Assembly: GCA_047495785.1 (NCBI GenBank)
Contig: JBLDXI010000029.1
Location: forward strand, 310,001-374,000
DNA length: 64,000 nt
From: Lepidodermella squamata
Lineage: Eukaryota; Gastrotricha
Direction of reading: 5' to 3'
The notes beneath the pieces were generated by a model that saw nothing but the letters and a program-made list of their open reading frames with translations, did not search any database and was not told the origin of the DNA. A program made the translations under genes and the position numbers. Position 1 is the stretch's first letter; each line of letters opens with the position of its first letter. This document shows positions 54,801 to 64,000 of this stretch, piece by piece.

Positions 54801-57794
54801 GGAGTTCGATGTTGGCACGAACCTCGCCGGCCAAGCCAACAACGGGATGGATAGAAGCGCGGACTGACTTGGGGTAGAGATTCGGCGCGACTTCGATGCC
54901 ATGGCTGGTCTTAACGCTGACAACCGAGGCAATGGATGAAGAGAACGACGCCAAGACACCGGTTTCAGTTGGCACGACGATTTCAGAGCGAGCCAGCAGG
55001 TTAGCGTAGGTCTTGTCGCTTTGGTGGGTCGAAGCCTGGGTGACCTTGCGAATGATTGACAGAATAGCCTTGTTAGCCAGAGCTTGCAACTTGCTGACTT
55101 CGAGGTGCTCGAGGTTCAGCGTGCGGCCGAAAGCCTTAATGAGGAGGTTGGCGGAATAGCCGTGGACAGATTCCTGGCCATCCATTTGACGACCGGTCGC
55201 GTCGAAGAAACGCTCGACGCCGACGATTTCAAGCATGCGGCGGACTACAGCCTCCTCGCCTTGTTCCAGGGTCTCGTCAAGCTCGGGTTTCTTGGAAAGG
55301 TCATGCTCGCTGAGGGGGACGACAGAGGCGGCGATTTCAACAGGGTTGATCGATTGGCCGAGGATGTTGAGGTTCAGCTTGGTGAACATGCGGTGGAGAC
55401 CCATGCCGCGACGCGAGGAGAAGTTGATGTCAATACCAGCGCCGAGTTGCATCTCTTCGCTGTACGAACCAAGCTTGAGGAACTTGGCGTGCGATTTAGT
55501 GTCAAGAGGCTCGTCGAGCATGTGCTTGACTGACGAGGCGATCTTGGCAATGCGTTGCGTTTCAGCCGGGGATTGACCTGCGCTGTAGGTGGCGTTGGAC
55601 AGGGCGTCGAGGTGAGAGCGGATGAAGGTGGCTAAGGAAGCGCTGGGTTCAGAGTTAGAAGCGACAGTACGGGTGATTTGTGCGAGTTCCTGAGATTCAG
55701 GGCGGGTCATCATGAGAACGACGTAAGCAGCAATGCGGACATCATCGGGGAGCTTAGCGTCGTTTAGAAGAGGGAGGACAAGGGCGCGGACCTGAGCCTG
55801 GAGCTCCTGACGTGGAGCCAAGCGGCGAAGGGCGTAGATAGCTTCATGCATGCGCAGATGAGTGCGGTCGCTCAGAATACGGGTGATCTCGGGCAGGAGA
55901 GCCGGGAGGCCAGCGTTTCCGAGAGCAACCAGGGCGATGAGTTCATCGCGAGGGGTCGAGGCGGAGCGGAGGAGCTTGCGGAGAGGTTCGGCCAGTTTCT
56001 CAGATGGGCATTGCTTCTCAGAAGCTTGAGACGGGCAGGCTGAACCGACTACGCTGCTGTAGGTCAGAACGCAACGCTGGCGGAGAGAGTGACGCTCGGC
56101 TTCAGTGGCACTTGGGACAATACGGGAGGTCTCAATCTATTGGACATTCGTTATATCGATAATATCTTGAGCAGTGAGTCCAACTTACTTCTTCGCACAG
56201 CTTGTTGACAGTTTCGATATCAGCTGCGCGAGGAAGAGTGAGGAGACCGACTGAGCTGAGGGCTGCATCGGTTTCGGAGACCGTCAGTTTGTTCGAGCGA
56301 GCCAGATCAGCGATGAGGTCAACAGCTCCAGGCTGGTTCTCGGCAAGAATAGCCTCCAGAAGCCTGGAAAACAGAGTGTTTATCCAAGTTTGAACAGGCT
56401 TAGAAATCAACTTACGGCAGACGCAGCTCAGCGCACGGCGACTCGGCGACGATTTGACGCAGTTGTTCGGGGCGAATGTGGCGCAGGGTGCGCGCGATTT
56501 CGAGCAGAGACGCGGCGGCCTGGGCGTGCTTAGCCTCGCGACGGCGGGCGCAGAACTCGGTGCTGATGGCCATCAGACGCTCGATGGCGACCTTCTCGTC
56601 CTCAACCTGGAGATCTTGGCGATCCTTGGTCTGTTCCTCAGATCGGTCGAATTCAGGCGACTCGAGGCGCAGCGGTTGGCGCAGGGTGCGCACAGAGGCC
56701 GGCAGCAGGCGTTGGACGTGGCTGGCGTCGGCGATGGGCTCGACGGCAGCGAGGCGCAGGTGAGACGTCGAGGCGACGACGACGTCACGCTTGGCTGGCA
56801 GCGGGACGACAACGCGGCTCTCGAGGCTGGCCGAGGCGATGACGTAGTCGCGGCGGCTGCCCGCCAGCGTCAGCTCGACGACGGTCGACTGGCGCAGGGC
56901 GTCGGCGGTCTTGGCGCCGGACGGCATGGTCGAGAGGGCGAGGCGAGGCGTGTCCTTGCACTGCGAGTCCTTGCGAGACTTGCGCACTTCGAAGCGAGGC
57001 AGCGAGTTGCCGGCGACCGAGACAGGCTCGGAGACGGTGTACAGCGTGTCGCAGGTGCCGATGGGCGACGGTTCCGCAACGGTGAACACGGCGTCCTTGG
57101 CCTGCTTGTGGCCGGTCAGTTGGAGCTGCAACAGCTGCAGCAGGCCCTTCTTGAGGTTGAGCGACCACGCCGGCTCCGAGGCGTCGGCGCGCAGCGAGGC
57201 GACCTGCGAGTGGTCGGCGAAGCGGAACGCGACCGGCTTGAGCAGCTGTTCGGCGAGGCGCGACTCGGCGGCGATCGGGCCGAAGCGCGGCGTCTCGGCG
57301 TCGGTCGACGGCAGCTGCGAGGCCTGCAGCGACAGCGGCTGTTCGAGGCGCAGCACGGCGGCGTCGTTCTCGAGCAGGGCAAGGCGGGCCCGGCAGCGCA
57401 CGCGCAGCAGCGACTGCTGGTCGGCACCCGAGGCGCCGTCCAGCTGCACGCCCGTCGTCGTCTCGTAGTCGTAGACGTACTCCTTCATAGCGCGGAATCC
57501 CTCATCTAAAAATTATGATATAGGATAGAAATGCTTTAGAATGGACAATTTCGACTGTCAAATTATGCTTCATTGTTGATCTTAATTTTTTATATGGCCC
57601 TAGAGAATTTCTTAACATTCAAAACTTTAGTACGGAATATTAATAAAATGACCCTACATTCTTGGGTTTTACTGAAATCATATAAAATACTTACCCAAGC
57701 GAATATTCTTCGGAGGGGGCATCTGGTACGCCGTTGTGAGCAGAGCTTCACAAACAACTACCGCCAGGAGCATCACAGCAGACCGGCGGGCCAT
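51813..57794 (-). CDS. vitellogenin (yolk lipoprotein)
   Basis: Seven exons (57794-57695, 57505-56416, 56363-56189, 56136-54376, 54321-53193, 53108-52582, 52526-51813) join in frame to 1,831 residues. A signal peptide (MARRSAVMLLAVVVCEALLT) precedes the large lipid-transfer N-domain starting DEGFRAMKEYVYDYETTT. A DUF1943-type beta-sheet region follows, then a charged Glu/Lys linker (about 1055-1110) in place of a polyserine tract. A VWD domain lies near 1490-1700 with the CGLCGDL block, and the Cys-rich end (VCFSQQALPACSANC; MSCLPDNEE) resembles nematode vitellogenins. It would be secreted by intestine or fat tissue and taken up by oocytes. Codon choice is strongly G/C-ending, most extreme in exon 2, as for a highly expressed gene. 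Apolipophorin is excluded by length. A TATA box lies at 57905-57912. Confidence 0.88.
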
Positions 57795-57904
57795 GTTTAA
57801 AAATAATTCACGAGGATGTGTTAAAGGATGTCAAGTAAACAAAACAACCGATTATTCGTCCCGAAAACAACTGAATCTGATGAAATTGCACAGTTACTCC
57901 TCGC

Positions 57905-57912
57905 CTTTTATA
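57905..57912 (-). promoter_or_regulatory. TATA box of vitellogenin
   Basis: TATAAAAG on the minus strand, 111 bases before the ATG at 57794, in the only open space upstream of the gene. This implies an 80-base leader. Confidence 0.5.
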
Positions 57913-58569
57913 GCCGATCGAAGTCACAGGTTGCAACGACCTTCGTAACCTTTGTTAAATTTCGAATTCGCTCATTTCAAGTTCATCAGTGAGAACGCAT
58001 AACTTTCGGGGTCGCAACACTGGGAATTTATTCCTAGCTATTAGTTTATTATCAATTCACATGCTGTTAGTGATGTCTGGATTTTTTTAGCATACAAAAC
58101 TCTCAGTGCACATGCGGGAACAAATGGGTCAATCGGTACAAGCAGCATCAGCATGTGCGCTCTTCCTCCTCTCATCAATTAAAAAATTCACTCGGTGTCA
58201 AATTACAGTGTTATGAACAGCCGCTAAAATCACATCCGTCCACGTGTCTTTTATGTCCTAATACCTAATAGATCAATTAAAAGTCTGATAGAGAACTTGA
58301 GAACTTCTACATTCTACATCGGCCGACAGCCTACCAAATAAATCTCCGACAAACGCTCCGGTTTTTGCTCAAGAACATACTCAGACAGGTTGCTCGTCTA
58401 CAGTCTTACTTATATCAAAGAAAAACCAAGAAAAATCACGTCTTTGCCCAAAACAGTAATAAGATCCTTTATTAATTGACGGGTAACATACTGAGATTCT
58501 TTATTGAGTGTAACAAAACCGACACACTCTAAAGTTCGTTTTTGAGATTAGAGTTCGAATTTAAGTATA
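57913..58569. other. vitellogenin promoter region and GPCR 3' flank
   Basis: AT-rich; no other gene seen. Possible cis elements cannot be told apart by eye. Confidence 0.35.
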
Positions 58570-61332
58570 CTACACTGCGTTGTTTGCAGGTATTTCTTGC
58601 GCTGATTCACTGCGCCGAACACTGTGCACCGACATAATTGACTTGTTAGATTTGCTGCTTTTCTGACTCTGATTAGGCGTATCTTCTTTATGAGAGTTGC
58701 TTCGAGAATGGAGGCGTTTCGGAGACGGCACAGACCTCTGCTCCTCCGTGCCCTCAGTTATAGGGGTCAAAATCTCAACAGCTTGAAGTCGTCGCACAAA
58801 GCTAAAGCCCATATCCTGGTCGGAATTGCCGCCATTCTTAGCATTCTGTCGCCGTGCAGCCGCTGCAGCAGTTTGATTCGAATTCTGGCGGAGAGTTTGC
58901 TGAATGTTGTTGCTCTTTTGAGGTGTCCTCGACATACGCAAATAGAAAGCCCCTGATGCTGAGCTCGACAAAACAAGAAAAGCTAACGCCGTATGCTGTG
59001 ATGAAGGTACTCGGTAGCTTGAATTAAGCAAAGTTAAAGCTCCCATAAAGAAAATGACTGCCTGCATAACAACCGAAGCTACCATTCTCTCGTAGTCCGG
59101 TATTGGGTGGATTTGATTTTGATGCCAGAGCGCAGCTGCATAGAATATACCGACAACAAGAAGAAACGCATGAATCAAGCCGATGCTCGCAATCCAGCCG
59201 CTGAAATTCGTCGAGGTACACGACATCATTGTGTAATGGAAAAACGTGTCCTCCATTGGATCGTAATGGTCGAATTTTGACGTTGTAGCCTCATCAAGGT
59301 ACTCGAACCTTACCAGATCTGTCGATAGCCAGAAAGTTAGCAGCATTGCGTTGAATATTGTGAACCAAATCGCGGCTATTACTGACAGCTGTGTTTTGGA
59401 CTCTGATGTTAGGTAAAGGTATGAATGCTTCTTAGGTTTTGTAGTAACTGCTGAACTAGCACTTTGTCCACTAGCATCCACTTCTATTGCCACGGTTGCT
59501 ATAGTTTGATTATCAGTGCTGATTCTGTTGAATCTACAGCAAAATAGGATTTGCGAACTTTGCGATAGAATCATCCATGAATTGTGCGTCTTGCGACCAG
59601 ATAAAGCCAGTCGGAACACGCAGCTGCTGTGGAGAAGTGAAAGACCGATAACAGTCAGAATTACGTCGAAAGCGCATAGGATTGAACTAGTGCTTGATTG
59701 GAAGGGCGTTGCTAAGCAAATCGCAGCTACGTTGAGTAGTAGACACCCGGGAACTAGAATACTACGACCCATCAACATAGTCTTATGCTTCCGGCTCTGG
59801 AGGTGGAGCAGCCATGGATTCAACCAGATTAGGCCGTCAATGACTGAGAAAAACGCAGCGAGGCCGAAAATAACACCAGGAATATCGGTCGCTAAGTCAT
59901 CAACCACCTCGAAATAACCCATTAAAGATTTCGGAGGTTTGCTAGTCAGCCAAAGCGATTCATTAGTTGTTGCCTCAAGGAGATACCCGTTTGTATTTAG
60001 GATTTTCGCGATAGTCCAATTTTTCGCTGAGTAGGAGGGAATTTTCGTGGTCCGCATGAAAATATTTACGTTTGACGATCCGTCCCATTGAACCGAAACC
60101 TTAGCCACAAAAATCTGACTCGCATCGATGGATTCAGGGCCAGGAAGCGGCTTGGCCTTGTCTAGAGCTGTTAAAGCTGTCCAAATCGTGTCTCTGAAGA
60201 TGGGCCATTGATATACTGGGTTGTAAATCGATCGGATATTGAGTTTCTCAATACTGGTAGCAACGAATCTGTTCAAATCTGGCGAGATGTTTATTTTATC
60301 ATCATTATCAGCCAAAGTTGGTAGCGGCCCGATGAAAATGGCGCTGTCCAACTGCTTGACCAGGCCTTCGGTCAGCGGCTGGCCTAGATACGCCTGAAGA
60401 TGAGTTTGAGAAGAAACCAGGAAGACGTAACGTGATCCAGTTACTCCAGCTCGAAATAGACTCAGTAAGAGAGATTTGGTGAAGTTTGCGTCAGATAGGT
60501 GAAAAATTATTATCCTTGAATCTGCTTCCTTGATCGCCTGAACGGAGGTTTGCTGAGACCTCGTTGAGGCGAGATGTAGGTTTACAGCGATATTTCGCTG
60601 CGTCAGTAACCTATAAAGCTGTCTTGATTCTTGCAGATCTTTCTCCTCAGAAATCGTGACAATCATAATGTTCTTCCAGCCTCCTATACTAGCCGCGAAC
60701 GTTGTTACAGTGTGGAGATAAAGCTGTAGCGTTGTCGAGATGACGACCGAGTTATCCGACTTGGTTGAGTTCGAAGTCAGCAGTGAAAGAGTTTGCCGCT
60801 TTTCCCTGCGATACGCAGGGCAGAAGCTGTTGTATCTCGACAACATCGGGCTGATCAGGGTCGAATTTGCGAAATTAGTGATAGGACATAGACGCGCGGT
60901 TTCTGACTCTTCAAAATTGAGCAACATCACGAAGGGAGACCATTCACTTGAGTTTTGAGGAAAAGCTGTGCTGCGTAAAAACTCGGCGTTTGACATGGGT
61001 TTCAGATTGATCAAATGGCGGGGTAAGATTTGGTTATCTGAATTCACGTAGTCGACAATAGCAGCCATCGAGGCGAGGTTGAGGAGGGCTTGTACAACCT
61101 CTGATTCAACCCTCGAATCGCTGTAAAGAACTGGGATTTGGATGACCTGCGGTTTGCGTTGATCGGGACGTAAATTCAGCGACATGTTGTAGTAGGACGA
61201 AATGATATCACGCAGTGCAAAATTTGGCCTGAAGCGCAGTAGGTCACTTATCTGACTGCTCTGCGAGTCAGAAGACGCCACAAGGAGATGTATCAGCAGT
61301 AGCGTTACTAACAGCATGATTTTCAACTTCAA
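58570..61332 (-). CDS. intronless class C G-protein-coupled receptor, GABA-B-like
   Basis: Single exon, 920 residues. Signal peptide (MKLKIMLLVTLLLIHLLVAS), then an extracellular bilobed domain of about 460 residues (IGGWKNIMIVTISEEKDL; SRIIIFHLSDANF; GSRYVFLVSS; PVYQWPIFRDTIWTAL). There is no Cys-rich domain, as in GABA-B receptors. Seven membrane segments span about 484-800: VIFGLAAFFSVIDGLIWL, the TM2-TM3 region ending CAFDVILTVIGLSLLHSSCV, IAAIWFTIFNAMLLTFWL, IGLIHAFLLVVGIFYAAALW and later ones. The cytoplasmic tail is Asn/Gln/Ser-rich with dibasic RRS and a short helix. The ligand is unknown; glutamate/GABA pocket residues cannot be judged by eye. Intronless class C receptors are unusual, so retroposition or intron loss is suggested. 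No stop breaks the frame. Confidence 0.78.
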   Translation of the reverse strand: MKLKIMLLVTLLLIHLLVASSDSQSSQISDLLRFRPNFALRDIISSYYNMSLNLRPDQRKPQVIQIPVLYSDSRVESEVVQALLNLASMAAIVDYVNSDNQILPRHLINLKPMSNAEFLRSTAFPQNSSEWSPFVMLLNFEESETARLCPITNFANSTLISPMLSRYNSFCPAYRREKRQTLSLLTSNSTKSDNSVVISTTLQLYLHTVTTFAASIGGWKNIMIVTISEEKDLQESRQLYRLLTQRNIAVNLHLASTRSQQTSVQAIKEADSRIIIFHLSDANFTKSLLLSLFRAGVTGSRYVFLVSSQTHLQAYLGQPLTEGLVKQLDSAIFIGPLPTLADNDDKINISPDLNRFVATSIEKLNIRSIYNPVYQWPIFRDTIWTALTALDKAKPLPGPESIDASQIFVAKVSVQWDGSSNVNIFMRTTKIPSYSAKNWTIAKILNTNGYLLEATTNESLWLTSKPPKSLMGYFEVVDDLATDIPGVIFGLAAFFSVIDGLIWLNPWLLHLQSRKHKTMLMGRSILVPGCLLLNVAAICLATPFQSSTSSILCAFDVILTVIGLSLLHSSCVFRLALSGRKTHNSWMILSQSSQILFCCRFNRISTDNQTIATVAIEVDASGQSASSAVTTKPKKHSYLYLTSESKTQLSVIAAIWFTIFNAMLLTFWLSTDLVRFEYLDEATTSKFDHYDPMEDTFFHYTMMSCTSTNFSGWIASIGLIHAFLLVVGIFYAAALWHQNQIHPIPDYERMVASVVMQAVIFFMGALTLLNSSYRVPSSQHTALAFLVLSSSASGAFYLRMSRTPQKSNNIQQTLRQNSNQTAAAAARRQNAKNGGNSDQDMGFSFVRRLQAVEILTPITEGTEEQRSVPSPKRLHSRSNSHKEDTPNQSQKSSKSNKSIMSVHSVRRSESAQEIPANNAV

Positions 61333-63511
61333 CTCATTTCGAATTCCTAACTGAGTAAGAACGAACTTATTACATGAACATCAAAAAGGAACAGGAAAGG
61401 GAAAAGGGATAGAACGAATGCTCTTAAAACTCGAATGAATTATGAGAAGTTACCCGCTTTAACTTCCCCGCAGATTAGAAGAAAGAAAGTAGGATGCATA
61501 GGATAAAACTGACGATATCTCGAATATTTGAATTTTCAGTGGACTAAAAACTGAATTGTCGCAAATTTGAATATGGTTGGAAGCTTTTGAGTTCTAGAAA
61601 AGAGTTTTGATGATGTAAGGTAGCCAGGAAGTAAGCGGTTAGATCTGCTACGCTAAAAGCCCTGCATTTCAGTAAATTTAGCTAAAAGACGGAAACTGTT
61701 CCGGTGCATGTTGAAGTGTGATAAAGATTTGATGCTACGAGTGTAATCATGTTTAGAGAGCTGTCTTCCGATAAATTAGCTCGTCGATAGAACCCCGCAT
61801 AGATTCGCATGCGTGCAATAACGATAATGACTTTTTTATGCCGATGTTATTATGCCGAATGCAGGAAATCGTTCGCAGCCGCAGCTATTTAACAGCTACA
61901 TGATCTATGAGCATACACCCGCTAAGGCCGTTGGAGGGGTCTAATTGATTAGCATAGGTAGTATTGAATTACGACACGACTGATAATACAGAATTCCTAA
62001 AAGTTGAGCTTGAGGCTAATGATGACTTAATTATCGACTGTGATCAATACATTTTTTTGAAAAGTAAAAAAATTTCAACAGGAGCAGGGAAAAAGCAATT
62101 AAATTCCAAAAATAACACGAAACATACCAGCCGGGAAGCTAATATTGCCTAAGTCAAGGGTGTTCAAGGTATTCAAAGAATTCATGGAATTCATCCCGGG
62201 TGAACAAAAATTCAGCGAAAAGCGCAGAATTACGTCAGAGCGTCTACGTTTTTGGGGGAGTATAATGTTTCATTCGCGGGAAATCATCTTAATTCGCTAT
62301 AGCTTGTGGTGGTATCTTATTTGCTCTCTTGAGAAGGAAGGGGGAGGGGCGGGGAATTTCTTCGAAATTCAAAGATGTGTCCAAGAGCAGTATTTTTTTG
62401 GCGGGTGGTGAGTAGGGTACTTACCCCAATGAATACATATCTGCTAAGATACAAATATCCCAATCCCAAGTCAACGAAATCTTCACGAACCCCTTTACGA
62501 AACCCATGTACCTATCCGCAAGAGATCGCAAGAAAAGCTTTCAAATATTGTATGCGGTTTGTCTGTATAGTGTCCGAACGCGGTGGTCTAACAGACCGTC
62601 ACGTAACCGAACGACATTTTATTGCTTTATGTGCGGACAGCCTCAAATGATGTCCAGATTTTAAACAACTTTTTATCATTGAGACCTTCGTAAGACTGAT
62701 ATTCTGTGTCTGCTTTGATGAGTAGTTATGAACTAGAAAATATAGACAAATATGGGCAAGAAAGTTTGGACATTTTATTCGGCTCAAACAACCATAATTA
62801 GCACACCTACCTTTTAGCGACCTACTAAGCATAAAGTCGTGCAAAATCATTGTTATTTGAAGCCGAATCAAACTAAATAGAGAGCGGCTCCCGATAGTAA
62901 GAAGAGACGGGACATCATCAATAAATTTGAAAAGAAATCCACGTCGACTATGGATTTGTGTGTGCGGTCCTTCGACCCTATTTCATTCCATTAAGAGGTG
63001 TCAGAGGTCTCAGGCTTTCCTTTTCAGTTCAATAACATCAGCCATCATGAGGGGTTTACATATCCACAAGATCATTTCAATTTAACCCCAAGAATGTTAA
63101 AATTATTTTAAATCTTAGAGTGATTGGATGTCTGCGGTTTTGTGAAACTGGGCAGCAATGCCTTTCTATTTGATTGAAAAACCCCCATTTTGGACACTAA
63201 CAGTCACACTGAAAAGATAAGAGGATTCACTCGCGTAATTACTCGGACTCCGGCGTTTTTTCGTTTCAAATTATTTTTCAAATCTGTATAAAGCGAAGAA
63301 CGAGAATGTTCTAGCACTGCTTCGAGTGCAAGATAGGCGCACTTGAAGTGGTGGCCAAAGAATAATAGACGGTAAGGCGGCGCCCATGCTAGCTGATGAG
63401 CATGCCAAGCAGCATGATGATGATGATGCGTCAACAAAATGCGTACGCACTTGGGGGCGTCAACACGAATTCGCCTTCAGTGCCTCAAAATCCACTGAGA
63501 TTCACCATTTG
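61333..63511. other. 2.2-kb intergenic, nothing recognised
   Basis: Promoter side of two divergent genes. Several short frames (61964-62152, 62145-62411, 62375-62650) lack any domain, signal peptide or splice continuity. Confidence 0.45.
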
Positions 63512-64000
63512 ATGGCCAGGCACCTAGCATTTCTAGTGCTTGGCGTATTGACGCCGCAAGTCGCCGGCTTCCCGGCGTTGCAAGATCTGATACCCAATGC
63601 GAGAAATGTCCCGAATCCTTGCAACCGAGCTAAGACCGTGCCAGGCCTCGGGCATGCTAACTTGATCGGCGGCGGCACTTTGAATCCATTTGGCATGGAT
63701 TTCTACCGAAATAATTTCACATGGTCTGTGGTATGCCCGATGGACTCTGACGGCGATGGCATGTCAAACGGCCAGGAATTGGGCGATCCATTATGTGTCT
63801 GGAGACCATTTTTCGGCGTAGACCCAACAATTATGGCTCGTAACGCAATCTCTCATCCTGGAGTCTGTGAACCGATTGATGCACCGACTTGTCAAAGAGT
63901 AAAACTTTTTCAAATGTGAAGAAAATATATCAATTTTGAGTATTGCAGGCTAACACCTTTCTTGACATGAATAAGTGTGCTGACCTTCCATTAGATCCGC
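63512..64000 (+). CDS. temptin-like secreted protein, partial
   Basis: Exons 63512-63898 and 63949 onwards join in frame and run off the window (146 residues visible). A signal peptide (MARHLAFLVLGVLTPQVAG) leads into FPALQDLIPNARNVPNPC, matching the start of mollusc temptin. GLGHANLIGGGTLNPFGMDF and a Ca-binding-like loop DSDGDGMSNGQELGDPLCVW follow. Temptin is an Aplysia water-borne attractant; related domains occur widely in invertebrates and some bacteria and fungi, mostly with unknown role. The earlier in-frame ATG at 63386 would put 42 hydrophilic residues ahead of the signal peptide, so 63512 is preferred. Secreted; function here unknown. Confidence 0.82.

Noticed and set aside
56454-57509. 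Plus-strand open frame of 351 residues opposite vitellogenin exon 2
   Set aside because: It is a shadow of the strongly GC-biased codons of the vitellogenin exon; composition is Gly/Arg/Leu-rich and no domain or splice context fits.
63386-63511. Upstream in-frame ATG of the temptin-like gene
   Set aside because: It would place 42 polar residues before a clear signal peptide; ATG 63512 fits better.
1-64000. Bacterial contamination, horizontally transferred operon or CRISPR
   Set aside because: Introns with eukaryotic splice signals occur throughout, intergenic spacing is eukaryotic, and no regular direct-repeat array was found.

Overview
The window is animal nuclear DNA. Most genes are cut by short GT-AG introns (about 37-60 bp, a few 120-390 bp) with pyrimidine-rich acceptors (tttcag, tttccag, ttttag). 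One start (4918) sits a few bases behind a strong acceptor that has no upstream exon, as expected for a spliced-leader site. A nematode is the best fit: multiple arrestin-domain and Cys-loop channel genes, two-CTLD lectins, a Lustrin/Kunitz/WAP secreted protein and a vitellogenin of nematode size. A tardigrade or another small ecdysozoan cannot be excluded by eye. No tRNA, rRNA, CRISPR or prokaryotic operon was seen.

Layout. 0-16.5 kb is a run of mostly secreted or surface proteins: a two-LamG serine-protease homologue with two of three triad residues changed (-), a secreted ankyrin-repeat protein (+), a LamG-like secreted protein (+), an L-type-lectin/Cys-loop channel fusion (+), an intracellular ankyrin/SOCS-box protein (-), a C-type lectin/mucin/VWA protein (+) and a Lustrin-Kunitz-WAP protein (-). 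17.3-20.2 kb holds a two-membrane-segment NIT-domain nucleotidyl cyclase homologue whose cyclase domain has lost catalytic residues. An intronless ADF/cofilin-like gene (-) follows. 21.8-26.8 kb has two nearly identical Cys-loop channel genes plus a broken third copy of the last exon. 27.8-37.6 kb carries a very large protein, or two adjacent ones: beta-propeller-like region, GBP-like GTPase, coiled coils, Cys/His-rich repeats and an alpha-kinase-type VWA domain.

40-47.7 kb is a birth-and-death cluster of arrestin-domain genes (one intact, one lacking a clear 5' end, one frameshifted, at least three relics) with a third channel paralogue inserted. 48.2-50.8 kb has a C-type lectin and a type II membrane protein resembling the STELLO/DUF288 family. 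51.8-57.8 kb is a seven-exon vitellogenin with a TATA box. 58.6-61.3 kb is an intronless class C (GABA-B-like) receptor, and the right edge carries a temptin-like secreted protein cut by the window end.

Spaces between genes hold several non-autonomous inverted-repeat (MITE-like) elements, two of them from one family 30 kb apart. Themes that link genes are inferred, not shown: secretion and carbohydrate recognition (LamG, L-type and C-type lectins), several enzymes turned into probable pseudo-enzymes, and GATA-type TGATAA motifs upstream of two genes that would fit intestinal expression in a nematode. All exon models here come from reading splice signals and frame continuity; none has transcript support.
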